Shown here: piece by piece, positions 7,061-15,728 of the stretch | How the letters are laid out: each line of letters opens with the position of its first letter | Numbering within the stretch: position 1 is the first letter of the stretch | Assembly (NCBI GenBank): GCA_016880505.1 | Contig: JAEHDI010000577.1 | Location: 1-19,188, forward strand | Direction of reading: 5' to 3' | Origin: Bryobacterales bacterium | GTDB lineage: Bacteria; Acidobacteriota; Terriglobia; Bryobacterales; Bryobacteraceae | Length of the DNA stretch: 19,188 nucleotides | Notes under the pieces: generated by a model | Database searches by the model: none | Seen by the model: the letters and a program-made list of their open reading frames with translations, nothing else | Told to the model about the DNA's origin: nothing | Made by a program: the position numbers and the translations under genes

Positions 7061-8191
7061 TCAGCGATCCCCATTGTGCTCGTGGTTCTCGTCTTCTCCC
7101 TGATCATCCTCGTTGTTCTTGACCGCGGTGAGGGTGCCGAACAACCCATGCGCCTCGTCTTCGATTCCGGCTGCGAAAAAGAGTGTCGTGGTTGGTCCGG
7201 CGTTTGCGCCGTTCCCGAAGCCGAGACCCCAGAGGCCCTCAATCGTGATCGGCCTGCCTCGCAGGCCGCGCAGCATCCCTTCGAATTCGCCGCTTTCCGC
7301 TTCGAAGGACGCAATCTGTCCGCTACCGAAGTTGCCCACCAGCAGGCGGCCACTCACCTTCCCAAAGCCCTGCGGCGCCATCACCACCGCCCACGGCCCG
7401 TTCATCCAGGGCCCATGCTCTAGACGCATGAGCAGGGTTCCGTCCGGCGTGAACTCATCGACATAGCCCAGGCCCGGACCGGCGACATCGTCTTCGCGTT
7501 CCTCATCCTGCATTGCGAATGTGACAAAGATGACGCCGCCGATGTTCGCCACATTAAACGGCGCGAAACCTTGCGGGACATTCGCATCCATGAACGCCCC
7601 GGCGGGCATGGCTACCAGATTGAAGTTCGTGTCGAAGACATCGACGGTTCCGTTGCGGAAATTCGCCGCGAACAGTACGTTCTGGTCTCCCATTTTCCCG
7701 AGCGCGAGGCCTTTGTACAACGCGTCAGGCGGATTGGCCTTCAGAATGGCGTGGGTCGGATCCGCCGTGGGATTCCAACCGGAAATCGTCCCATCCTCGG
7801 TCGCGAAGATAAATCTAGCCGGCAGGCCGGTCGCTACCTCGAAATCCGAGGTCCCGTTGAACACGATCCCGGTCGGTGCGGACGTACCCGTCAGCCCGGG
7901 CGGCGGGATCGTCACAATCAGCGGATCCATCGGAGGGAGAGGGAACGCAGCGCCGTCGCCGTTGTAGAGAAAGGACAACCCTGTTCCGTTCGCATTGATC
8001 CACCAGGGACTCGTCGCACTGTGCACGATACCCCAGGGGTTGACGAGATTCGGATCCGTCCGGTCAGCCCGACCTTCAACGTCCGATACGAGATTGTGTT
8101 GCACGTAGCCCTGTTTCGCGAGCGCAGCCGGCGCCAGAGCCAGCGCACCCGCGAGGATTAGCAAGACGTGCGAACGTTTCGAATGTTGCAT
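7061..8191 (-). CDS. Secreted TIGR03118-family beta-propeller protein
   Basis: A 376-residue exported protein. Residues 1-25 are a signal peptide ending PAALA. The mature part begins with the family signature NLVSD... DPNLVNPWGIV, followed by NANGTGLSFLYNG and GTSAPTGIVFNG, and then repeated propeller-like blades (FIFATEDGTISGWN, VLFAANFRNGTVDVFD, LLVGNFGSGQIASFE, LWGLGFGNG). This matches TIGR03118, secreted proteins of unknown function, often in bacteria with PEP-CTERM systems; I see no PEP-CTERM anchor. The last 20 or so residues are strongly acidic and polar, with several Glu, Asp, Asn and His. Only a weak GAGGG lies before the start. No enzymatic residues can be assigned, and the neighbours give no functional clue. 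Confidence 0.85.
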   Translation of the reverse strand: MQHSKRSHVLLILAGALALAPAALAKQGYVQHNLVSDVEGRADRTDPNLVNPWGIVHSATSPWWINANGTGLSFLYNGDGAAFPLPPMDPLIVTIPPPGLTGTSAPTGIVFNGTSDFEVATGLPARFIFATEDGTISGWNPTADPTHAILKANPPDALYKGLALGKMGDQNVLFAANFRNGTVDVFDTNFNLVAMPAGAFMDANVPQGFAPFNVANIGGVIFVTFAMQDEEREDDVAGPGLGYVDEFTPDGTLLMRLEHGPWMNGPWAVVMAPQGFGKVSGRLLVGNFGSGQIASFEAESGEFEGMLRGLRGRPITIEGLWGLGFGNGANAGPTTTLFFAAGIEDEAHGLFGTLTAVKNNEDDQGEDENHEHNGDR

Positions 8192-8313
8192 GGTTATTGG
8201 AGCCCTCTACTTTCCACAGTACGGCCAAAGCTCCGATGTCAGACCCTAGGGAAAGTGTAAATACTGCCCGCTCCTTGACAGTCGGCGGCGTGAAGCGTGC
8301 CGGGCCGGTAATG

Positions 8314-8330
8314 AAACTTTCCTAAAGTTT
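8314..8330. repeat. Perfect inverted repeat, candidate operator
   Basis: AAACTTT (8314-8320) and AAAGTTT (8324-8330) flank a CCT centre. This AT-rich 17-base palindrome stands out in the GC-rich 227-base gap between the M48 protease stop and the TIGR03118 gene start, 123 bases before the latter. It could be a regulator site or a weak hairpin. No protein has been matched to it. Confidence 0.4.
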
Positions 8331-8418
8331 GATAACTCGCAGATCGCGGGTGTTCCGGTTTCGGGTTGGTCTGTCCGGCACGAAGCTCGACCGCGGTTTG
8401 CGCTCGCGGCCCCGGTTC

Positions 8419-10350
8419 TCAACGAAACTGGCCGAGGAAGGGATGGTAGGTATACGTTGTCGAGAACGATTCCGGCAGAGTCCAGCGGCGGCGGATGGTT
8501 TCCGCGGGCTGCAGGAACCACTCACCAAGCGGTCGGGCTCGATCCTGTCCATCGAACCAGCCCCAGGGCGGCCGGGACATGTTAGCCGCTCCCACCACAC
8601 CGTTCAAGGCCGAGCCCATGACACCGAGCCGAATGTGGCGCAAGACGTCTTCGTTGCACTGGGCGAACTGGACGGAGACAACGCCGTAGTCGTGCTCCTC
8701 ACCGCAGGTTTCGTTCTTGCCAGAGCGTGCGTGGGGCCAAAGGCTTCCGTAAGTCGGCAATAGCTCATACCCTACCGCGCGGTCGGGTTTCTCGTCCGGG
8801 TCCTCGGCCGCGGCGGTGAAGACATAAACTAGAAAGCCGTTCTCCGCCATCTTGTGCTGGTCGGCATCGTCCCGCCAGGCCTCAATCCCGTGCCCTTTGG
8901 ATTCGACAAATAAGCGGGGTCGTACGCCCACCACAATGATGGGATCGCCGGGAAGCGAACTTCCAGGCGGCGTGTACTTGAGGTAATTGTTGTGGGCTAG
9001 GGTTTCGACGAGAGTAAGCTGTGCTTTGGTGTAGTCCTCGCCATTCTTCTCGGCGACGACGAGGGCCCCCTCGAGGTCATTCTCGTGGGCCATCACTGCC
9101 TCGTTCGACCGGCCCGTGGGATCGTACTGGCCGCCTAGGCCCACTCCGATACGCATCACCTCACTCAGCAAAGCCCCGCGCTTCTCGCCGCCCTTGTAGT
9201 CGCGAGGGTGGAACGCAGCGTAGTGAATAAAAAAGTGAGTGCGGGTCTCAAAGACGGCATAGTAGACGTATGCCTTCAAGGGGTAGTTGCGGTTCTCGGC
9301 ATTATTCCAGTTGTTGTCGCCGCGCCAGTCACCGTCGAAGTCGAAATTAGTGATGTAGTCAAAACGCGGTGCCGATCCCAGGGCTTGGTGAAACACGGGC
9401 GCGAAACGGGCAGCCACGTCGCGGTCGCGGACCATGTTTCGAGAACGAACGTCCGTTTCCGGTTCGGCGGGCGGGCGGGCCGCGGCGGCAATAGCGGCCG
9501 CCGCTTTGGCCGCTTCAACCTCGGGGCGAGGCAAGGCCGCCAGACGTTGCTTCACATCGCGGAAAACCGGAGTATCGCCGACCGGCTTGGAACTCGCGGG
9601 ATAGCTGGCAATCAGGCTGGAGACGTTGCTGGAGCGCTCGACGGGGCTTGGGTGCGATGAGAAGAACTTCAGCACTGCGTTGGGTTCGCTCTTCTGCAGA
9701 CCAGCAAGCTTGTCGAAGAAACTCACCATGCCCTGCGGCTGAAGACTGGCGTCGTAAACCATGCGTGCGCCGAGGCGGTCAGCCTCGCGCTCGGCCTGGC
9801 GGCTGAACTTCATGAAAACGCCGGTGGTGACCATCTCAGCAGCGATCTTGCCGAGAGACGAGGACGTTCCACGCCCAAGCAGGCCACCGAAAACGCCCAT
9901 CCCGGTCTGGACTAGTCCGGTACGCACGGCCTGGTCCGCTCCATGGCGCGCAACGACGTGCCCGATTTCGTGTGCTAGGACGCCGGCCAATTCGTCCTGC
10001 GTCTCCGACGCCTCGATCAGTCCGCGGTTGACGTAGATGAAGCCTCCCGGGAGCGCGAACGCATTGATCTCCGGGCTATCTACGACTTTGAAGGTATACG
10101 CGATCCCTTTTCGAGTCGACTTTTGGACTAAGGATTGTCCGAGATCGTCGATGTACTTGACGACGGCTGGATCGTTGATGAGGAGAATGCTCTTCTCGGT
10201 CTCCCCGGCGGCCAGACGGCCTAGCTCGATCTCGTCCTTCTCGCTGAGGCTGAATGGGCTCTGGGCGAAGCCTATTGCCGGAATGGTGGCCAGAACCAAC
10301 AGTCCAAAAGTGTGCAGCAGGTTGCGTGTTCTATCCAGCAAGCTTGCCAT
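8419..10350 (-). CDS. M48 metalloprotease with large extra C-terminal domain
   Basis: A 643-residue exported protein. Residues 1-30 are a signal peptide (hydrophobic, ending GFAQ). Residues 40-245 are an M48 peptidase of the BepA/LoiP type: zinc motif HEIGH with His127, Glu128 and His131, third ligand Glu187 in EREAD, and HPSP...R at 233-239. Typical bacterial relatives then carry TPR repeats; here an Ala/Pro linker (275-300) leads to a 330-residue domain with HYAAFHPRDYKG, AHENDLEGA and SKGHGIEAW. Those motifs loosely recall the Vps62-like family, but I am unsure. BepA-type enzymes degrade or assemble outer-membrane proteins in the periplasm. ATG 10350 has GGAGGT six bases upstream. The gene follows the lipoprotein gene by 51 bases on the same strand, so they probably form an envelope operon. 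Confidence 0.9.
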   Translation of the reverse strand: MASLLDRTRNLLHTFGLLVLATIPAIGFAQSPFSLSEKDEIELGRLAAGETEKSILLINDPAVVKYIDDLGQSLVQKSTRKGIAYTFKVVDSPEINAFALPGGFIYVNRGLIEASETQDELAGVLAHEIGHVVARHGADQAVRTGLVQTGMGVFGGLLGRGTSSSLGKIAAEMVTTGVFMKFSRQAEREADRLGARMVYDASLQPQGMVSFFDKLAGLQKSEPNAVLKFFSSHPSPVERSSNVSSLIASYPASSKPVGDTPVFRDVKQRLAALPRPEVEAAKAAAAIAAAARPPAEPETDVRSRNMVRDRDVAARFAPVFHQALGSAPRFDYITNFDFDGDWRGDNNWNNAENRNYPLKAYVYYAVFETRTHFFIHYAAFHPRDYKGGEKRGALLSEVMRIGVGLGGQYDPTGRSNEAVMAHENDLEGALVVAEKNGEDYTKAQLTLVETLAHNNYLKYTPPGSSLPGDPIIVVGVRPRLFVESKGHGIEAWRDDADQHKMAENGFLVYVFTAAAEDPDEKPDRAVGYELLPTYGSLWPHARSGKNETCGEEHDYGVVSVQFAQCNEDVLRHIRLGVMGSALNGVVGAANMSRPPWGWFDGQDRARPLGEWFLQPAETIRRRWTLPESFSTTYTYHPFLGQFR

Positions 10351-10401
10351 GGTGTGACCTCCACAGCGCCACCAAGTATCAGGTGAGCCTGTGCACCCCT
10401 G

Positions 10402-11295
10402 CTATTCCGCCTGGATCCGAAGCGACCGGTCGAGCTTGAAAGTCAGCACGCTTTCGGCCGGCACACGGATGGCCTTGCCCTTGGTCAGGATCTGCGTGAG
10501 AGCTCCCGCTCCGGCTCCAGCGCCTGCTCCGATGGCTGCTCCCTTGCCGCCGCCGGCGATGGCTCCGATGATCGCACCCACTGCGGCGCCCCCGCCGGTG
10601 TACGTGGCCGTTCGCTTGTTTGCGCCGATTCCCGCTTTGCCGCTTTGCTGCACGTCGGCGGTCTCCGGTGCGTAGTTCCGTCCCCCCACCGAGACAGACC
10701 CAAGACTCAGCACAAGATCGGAAGCGCCCCGAATACGGCCGCCTTTCGATGCGGACACGATAACCAACTGGGCCTGCGATCCGCGCGGTATGGCCACCGT
10801 ACCGGAAGCGTCCAGCACGTCTTGTGACACCTCGGCGGCGTAACTCTGCCCCTCGGCTGCTGTGCTGGAATCGATCGTCTCATTGGTCCGTACCGGAATG
10901 TCAGTTCCAGCGGCGAGCTCGTAAGTTCTGGACCGGGGCGCGGATTGCGCTGCTGGAGCTGCGCTCTGGCGGCTGGGCGCGGGCGCCACTCTTCTCGCGG
11001 GCGAAGCCGGTTCTGGCTCGGGCTTGGCTGGCGCTTGCGATTCTGCAACCGGTTGGTCACTGTACTCGACCGACCTGACCTGCTTCATCGGGATAGTTCG
11101 GGTGATGTTATCGTCGCCGGCAAGAGTGATCTCCGACGCCGAGCTGGCCACAACGGTGCCAGCCACCTTCGTGCCGTCCTGCATGAAGACTGTGGCGTGC
11201 CTTCTCTCCGAAAGCTCTACCGCACTCTTGTCGGTGCAAGAAGACAGAACCAGGACCATAAGAATGGTCGTCAGCAATAGACTCGTCAGGCGCAT
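10402..11295 (-). CDS. Glycine-zipper lipoprotein with VirB10-like domain
   Basis: A 297-residue predicted lipoprotein. Residues 1-20 are a lipoprotein signal with lipobox LSSC (Cys20). Residues 33-79 are a small beta domain (FMQDGTKVAGTVV). A Pro/Ala/Glu-rich linker spans 84-122. Residues 123-290 show the pattern YELAAGTDIPVRTNETI, then AIPRGSQAQL, reminiscent of the TrbI/VirB10 beta-barrel fold. They are interrupted at 233-265 by a glycine zipper (GGGAAVGAIIGAIAGGG and an Ala/Gly repeat), which often inserts into or contacts membranes. No type IV secretion genes are near, so a VirB10 function should not be assumed. ATG 11295 is chosen for its GGGGGAGA upstream and because it starts the signal; the in-frame start at 11319 adds eight polar residues. 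Likely co-transcribed with the downstream M48 protease. Confidence 0.85.
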   Translation of the reverse strand: MRLTSLLLTTILMVLVLSSCTDKSAVELSERRHATVFMQDGTKVAGTVVASSASEITLAGDDNITRTIPMKQVRSVEYSDQPVAESQAPAKPEPEPASPARRVAPAPSRQSAAPAAQSAPRSRTYELAAGTDIPVRTNETIDSSTAAEGQSYAAEVSQDVLDASGTVAIPRGSQAQLVIVSASKGGRIRGASDLVLSLGSVSVGGRNYAPETADVQQSGKAGIGANKRTATYTGGGAAVGAIIGAIAGGGKGAAIGAGAGAGAGALTQILTKGKAIRVPAESVLTFKLDRSLRIQAE

Positions 11296-11446
11296 CGCGG
11301 TCTCCCCCTTACTTTTCAACGCGATTCATCATTCTGAACGCGTGGCCATGGTATGAGCATACACCACGGCCGGCGTCGCTGATGGGCTGGTTTCCGATCC
11401 CAACTCCCTGGCAGTGTGGTACGTGCCTTCCGGGCACAAAGCGCGA

Positions 11447-12172
11447 TCAACGCCCGGCGTTTTCCATTGCGATCGCGCGCGGAAACAGGATGTTGTTTTC
11501 AAGGTGGATGTGCATGTGCAAGTCCTGCTCCAGTTCCTGGAGTCCCGCCATCAAGGACCGGTACGTAACGCAGGCATACTCGGGGATTGCGTAGCTCGCT
11601 GTTATGGTGCGGATGTCCGCGAGTGCTGTTCCCGCGCTGTCGTGCTCTGCTTCCATCATTCGAATCGGATTGCTGACAGTGCCAAAGGGCTTTCCCGGCA
11701 GCGGTGAACCGGCGACAGCAGCCGACTCATAGGAGGCGATCACGGGAAACAGGACCATCTCTTCCTTGCGCATGTGCATCTCCAGTTCGGACCGTAGCGC
11801 GTTGAAGACCTCTGGAAGCCCGGTAAGTGTGGGACCGTATCTCTCGTTGTAGACCCGGTAGACCTTGTCGAGACGTGCGCCGATCGGGGCTAGTTCGCGC
11901 TTCAAGTACTCGTGATGGGTGCCGACGATGTGTCCGATAAGCTCTCGCAGCGGCGCCGTGGCCCAATCGCGAGCCGGACCCTGGGTCGCGCTCATCGCCG
12001 ACTTGAGGTCGCTCAGGACCGAAGGAAGGTCGCGCCCTGTCTCCCGGCACACATCCGCCAGCGGGCGCTTGCCGCCACAACAGTAATCGATTCCCAACCG
12101 CTCGAAAACGCGCACCGCGGCCAGCGAACTGGCCGCAATCTCCGAAACTGTAGCATCCTGAATTCCCTGCAT
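11447..12172 (-). CDS. Iron-sulfur cluster repair di-iron protein (RIC/ScdA/YtfE family)
   Basis: A 241-residue cytosolic protein. Residues 1-55 are the ScdA_N domain with the family motif IDYCCGG (Cys31-Cys32). Residues 75-235 form a hemerythrin-like four-helix bundle whose metal ligands are visible: His86/His87 (GTHHEYL), His133-x3-Glu137 (HMRKE), His177 (EAEHDSAG) and His221-x3-Glu225 (HIHLE). RIC proteins bind a non-haem di-iron centre and help restore Fe-S clusters damaged by nitric oxide or oxidants. The length fits the family. The start has AGGAGG five bases upstream. It lies 55 bases after a broken NnrS gene on the same strand, a classic nitric-oxide-stress pairing. Rrf2 regulators such as NsrR usually control these genes; two Rrf2 genes lie about 6 kb away. 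Confidence 0.93.
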   Translation of the reverse strand: MQGIQDATVSEIAASSLAAVRVFERLGIDYCCGGKRPLADVCRETGRDLPSVLSDLKSAMSATQGPARDWATAPLRELIGHIVGTHHEYLKRELAPIGARLDKVYRVYNERYGPTLTGLPEVFNALRSELEMHMRKEEMVLFPVIASYESAAVAGSPLPGKPFGTVSNPIRMMEAEHDSAGTALADIRTITASYAIPEYACVTYRSLMAGLQELEQDLHMHIHLENNILFPRAIAMENAGR

Positions 12173-12227
12173 TTCTGCCTCCTGAACCCATCCTAGAGCG
12201 GCTTGCTCTTCGCTTCAGTGACTCCGA

Positions 12228-12531
12228 TCACGCGGACCCGTGTCTTTCAGCACCCTCCTGGTTGACCCCAACCAGATGCGCTGGCGGCTGGCGGAATGTC
12301 AGCATAAGGTTCCCGGCGAATATGGTGACCGCGGTCATCTCGATGACAGCAGAGACAGGCAGCAGCGGCCACAGTGAGGGCACGTACGATTCGTACGCCC
12401 CGATCTCCGAGGCGACCCGCAGAAGACAACCGAGATTCAGCAGCCCCAGCGACCAGAACATGAGCTTCGGGCTGTAAAGTATGCGCATCCCGCAGAGTTC
12501 CTGCTCCCACGGCTCGGGTGTAGGACGGCAC
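12228..12531 (-). pseudogene. 5'-truncated, frame-disrupted NnrS remnant
   Basis: The minus-strand frame from ATG 12488 encodes 86 residues: YSPKLMFWSLGLLNLGCLLRV, then an Ala/Tyr/Pro loop, then a second helix (SAVIEMTAVTIFAGNLMLTF). This matches my recollection of the last two helices of NnrS, a haem/copper membrane protein of about 400 residues tied to nitric-oxide tolerance. Just upstream, the expected preceding segment (VPSYTRAVGAGTL) is readable only in the neighbouring frame from 12531, so a frameshift lies near 12500. Before that there is an in-frame stop, and nothing NnrS-like continues into the kinase gene that ends at 12628. The N-terminal three quarters are gone. The fragment may still be transcribed with the RIC gene. 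The alternative, a genuine two-helix 86-residue protein, cannot be excluded. Confidence 0.6.
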
Positions 12532-12627
12532 GAGTTGCGGTCGGTCGCGGAGTGGCGTTCCCTACAGCACAGCGGAGACTTTTCGACACCGACACCGTTA
12601 CGACCACGATCCTCCGTCGCCTCGAAT

Positions 12628-15600
12628 TTAGTGCCGGACCGGCCCCAGATACTTGTCGAGCCAGTCGAGACTCTCGCGAACCGCGTCGGGACGAGGAAAG
12701 GCGCCGTGCCCACTCTCGTAGACCACGTGCTTTTTGTCGTTGCCCGGCGTGCCGAGGAAGTGGAAAAGCGGACGCTGCGACGACCCCAACGGGAAAGTGT
12801 CATCGTACCGTCCGTTCAACATGAGCACCGGAGTGGTCACGTGCGGCACGAAGTTGAACGGGTCAACCTCCGGGAGATCGTGCCTGAGTTGAAAACCTCC
12901 GGACGACAGGATCGCCGCCTTAATTCGCTTCTCGACCGCCAGCAGGAGCGCCCCTTCAATCCCGCCGATGCTGTCGCCGAAGTAGGCCAACTTCGTGCCG
13001 TCTATGTCCGTCCGCGTCTCAAGGTAGTCGAGCGATCGGCCCAGGTCTTTCGCCCACGCGATCACGTGGTCGCGAAAAAAAGCCGGCGGGTTGCCACCGG
13101 GCACAAAGCCATCCCGCCGCTCATACATGCCCTTGTAAATCGGGAGGATCAGCGCCCGCCCGCTTTTCAGAAGGAAGCCGCGGGGCTCGACGCTCGACAA
13201 ATCGAGCTTGTCGTCCAAAAAGGCAAACGCGCCCGGAAAATACACAACGGTTTGGTACGGCTGAGAGGCGTTTTTCGGCAGAAAGAGGTGTGCAGTTACA
13301 CGCTCGTGGCCGTACGCGGCATCGAAGGTCACCTTCGTTCGCAACCAGCCCTCCATCGCCACCGTTTCTTCCACATGCGCATTCAGCTCCCCTTTGTCGT
13401 AGGCGTATAGGGCGGTATAGGCTTTGAAGACACCGTTCGAGACCGGCTTCTCGCTCCAGAAGTCGCGAGTCGTGACCTCCACACGCGCCGCCGCTGCAGA
13501 GGTGGGTGGCGAGTCGAGTTTGACGCCGCGAAAACCGAAGTTCGCCAAGCGGTCCCATGGCGATTGCGCGTCCGTGAAATTGAACATGTAGTCCGGCTCG
13601 CCGAAGCCTCCACCCAGCATTAATCTCTTGGCGTCCCGGGCCTCGTTCAAGCACCACTCCTTCACGTTGCCGGCCATGTCCGTTGTGCCGAATCCGCTCA
13701 GGGCGCCCTCGCTTCCAACCGGCCGCGTTCCTTCGCCGCGGAAGTTACTTCCGGAAGTGATCAGGGGTGTATATTCCGCCGCTTGCGACGCACGCATCCA
13801 GTGGTACGCCGTGGGAAGGCTCTTGCCCGCGAACTCCACGTACGCCGCTGCCTCGTACCAACTGACTCCGGCGACCGGATATCTTTCGCGCCCCTTCGGA
13901 TAGTCGCCCACTTCCCATGTCGCGGGACCGGGACGTCCGGTCGCATCGTGGAAAAGAGCGACTGCGTCTTCCCAGGGAACGGTGCGCCCATCTCTCACGA
14001 AAGGCTGCTTCCAGAACTCGCGCTTCTGGTAACCGCCCGCATCGACGAATTTCTTGTACTCCTCGTTCGTGACCTCGTGCCGGTCGATGACAAAGTCGTC
14101 GATCTCGGCTGCGGGGGCTTGTCCGAGAGGGTACGAGAGGCCGATCATTCCGCCCGCGACGACAACCATCTCGTGTGGAACGTTCCCCTCGGGACGAAGC
14201 TTCAACGTCAGATCGAAGCTGGAACGGAAACCTGGTGGAGGTACGCCAGCAGGCTCGTCTATAGTAAATGAATCGGCGAATCCGGGCTTGACGAGCCGCC
14301 AGACGTAGGCGTTCAAAGGCACGCGGACCTTCTGGAGAGGCGTCTTCCCGAGAGTCTCCCAGGCATTCGGATCTCCCCGATAGGGCCGAATCGAAACGTC
14401 GGCCCCAGAAGGCACACTGGCGATCGAAACTTCTCCCGTCGAGCGCCTCCAGAGCTTTCGGAGCGTCGGGTCCTTCGGGAGCACTGAGCGCGCCTCCCGC
14501 GTCAGCGCCGCGGCCTTGACATACTCTCCCACGTCGACCAGCCGCGCGATCTCGGGCGCCGCCGTCTCGAGTGCCCACCGCTGGCGTGACGACGCACGCC
14601 AGAGCCAACCCGCAATGACGCCGGCCAGAACGACCGCCGCCCCAACGACGATCCAGGCATTCCTCGATAGCCTCACCGGCCCCGCCGCTTGCAGCTCTTG
14701 GTGGACCAGCGCCGCGCGCACGTCACCCATGTGCTGGATTCGCCGCGCCGGGTCCTTCCGCAGGGAGCGCCGCACCAGCACCTGCAGCTCCTTCGGCGCC
14801 CCCTCGATCGCCTTCGGCTCCGCCATCGCCGTGGCCGCGAGAGAGGCCGCTAGCGTAGTCCCTGGAAATGCCCGCCGCCCGCTCAAGAGCTCGTACAGCA
14901 CGCACCCAAACGCGAAGATGTCGCTGCGCGCGTCCGCCGCCTTGCCCTGCAACTGCTCCGGCGCGAGATACCCCGGCGTGCCCGCGATCGCCATCGTCTG
15001 GGTCGAGGCTGTCACTCCCTCCTGACGCTCCGTCAGCTTCGCCAGCCCGAAATCCAGTACCTTCACCCGCCCTTCGGGCGTCAGCTTGATGTTCGCCGGC
15101 TTTAGGTCGCGATGGATGACGCCCCGTTCGTGCGCATATTCCATCGCCTCGGCGATCTGTTTGGCAATGGGCAGCGCCTCTTCCACCGGCATCGGCCCTG
15201 TTGTGATGCGTTCCGCCAGGGTTGGCCCTTCCACCAACTCCAGCACCAGCGCGTTCTCCTCGACGCCGTAGATGGCCGCGATATTGGGGTGGTTGAGCGA
15301 GGCCAAGATTTGGGATTCGCCCGCGAACCGTCCCATGCGGCCGGCGTCCTGGGCGAACGCATCGGGAACGACCTTGATGGCGACGTCGCGGCCCAGCTTG
15401 GTATCGTGGGCGCGGTACACGTCGCCCATGCCGCCCGCGCCGAGCTTCTCCAGGATCTTATAGTGGGAAATGACCTGACCGGTCCAGTCCTTCGTGCGGG
15501 TGTTCAGCAACTCTCCCGCCACCTCCCACACGGGCCGGTCGACCAAGGTTTCGGGGGAGTCGCCGTGCTGGAGCAGGGATTGAACCTCGCGTCGCAGTTC

Positions 15601-15708
15601 AGTGTCGGCGCCGCAGGCCTCATCCAGGAACGCCACTCTTGCGCCCACAGCCCGCTCCAGAGCAGAGTGGTAGATCTCCTCGATCAGCCGCCAGCGTGCC
15701 GGGCTCAT
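12628..15708 (-). CDS. Ser/Thr kinase - PEGA - SUMF1-like - alpha/beta hydrolase fusion
   Basis: A 1026-residue multidomain protein. Residues 1-70 are the helical N-terminus usual in acidobacterial kinases. Residues 82-340 are a Hanks-type kinase with all key residues: glycine loop GAGGMGDVY, Lys112, Glu131, HRDLKPAN (Asp201, Asn206), DFG (Asp219) and LAPE. A transmembrane helix spans 351-370. A PEGA-like beta domain (425-505, SVPSGADVSI) and a formylglycine-generating-enzyme/SUMF1-type domain (510-735: DRHEVTNEEYKKFV, PVAGVSWYEAAAY, DMAGNVKEW, FGFRGVK) follow. Residues 740-1024 are an alpha/beta hydrolase with Ser913 (GDSIGG), Asp969/Asp970 (NGRYDD) and His1001 (ESGHG). The kinase should be cytoplasmic and the rest extracytoplasmic. 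The SUMF1 part lacks an obvious catalytic Cys pair and may only bind. An extended -10 promoter lies just upstream. Confidence 0.93.
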   Translation of the reverse strand: MSPARWRLIEEIYHSALERAVGARVAFLDEACGADTELRREVQSLLQHGDSPETLVDRPVWEVAGELLNTRTKDWTGQVISHYKILEKLGAGGMGDVYRAHDTKLGRDVAIKVVPDAFAQDAGRMGRFAGESQILASLNHPNIAAIYGVEENALVLELVEGPTLAERITTGPMPVEEALPIAKQIAEAMEYAHERGVIHRDLKPANIKLTPEGRVKVLDFGLAKLTERQEGVTASTQTMAIAGTPGYLAPEQLQGKAADARSDIFAFGCVLYELLSGRRAFPGTTLAASLAATAMAEPKAIEGAPKELQVLVRRSLRKDPARRIQHMGDVRAALVHQELQAAGPVRLSRNAWIVVGAAVVLAGVIAGWLWRASSRQRWALETAAPEIARLVDVGEYVKAAALTREARSVLPKDPTLRKLWRRSTGEVSIASVPSGADVSIRPYRGDPNAWETLGKTPLQKVRVPLNAYVWRLVKPGFADSFTIDEPAGVPPPGFRSSFDLTLKLRPEGNVPHEMVVVAGGMIGLSYPLGQAPAAEIDDFVIDRHEVTNEEYKKFVDAGGYQKREFWKQPFVRDGRTVPWEDAVALFHDATGRPGPATWEVGDYPKGRERYPVAGVSWYEAAAYVEFAGKSLPTAYHWMRASQAAEYTPLITSGSNFRGEGTRPVGSEGALSGFGTTDMAGNVKEWCLNEARDAKRLMLGGGFGEPDYMFNFTDAQSPWDRLANFGFRGVKLDSPPTSAAAARVEVTTRDFWSEKPVSNGVFKAYTALYAYDKGELNAHVEETVAMEGWLRTKVTFDAAYGHERVTAHLFLPKNASQPYQTVVYFPGAFAFLDDKLDLSSVEPRGFLLKSGRALILPIYKGMYERRDGFVPGGNPPAFFRDHVIAWAKDLGRSLDYLETRTDIDGTKLAYFGDSIGGIEGALLLAVEKRIKAAILSSGGFQLRHDLPEVDPFNFVPHVTTPVLMLNGRYDDTFPLGSSQRPLFHFLGTPGNDKKHVVYESGHGAFPRPDAVRESLDWLDKYLGPVRH

Positions 15709-15728
15709 AGCGCCTCTGAGCGCCCCTT

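Noticed and set aside
11351..11362. GTATG-AG-CATAC inverted repeat upstream of the lipoprotein gene
   Set aside because: Five-base arms are too short to separate from chance, and no -35 accompanies the TATGCT on the minus strand.
12481..13410. 309-codon plus-strand open frame
   Set aside because: It lies antisense to the hydrolase domain of the kinase fusion, whose triad motifs are intact; the translation has no recognisable domain.
13745..14608. 287-codon minus-strand open frame
   Set aside because: Frame-shifted shadow of the PEGA/SUMF1 region of the kinase fusion.
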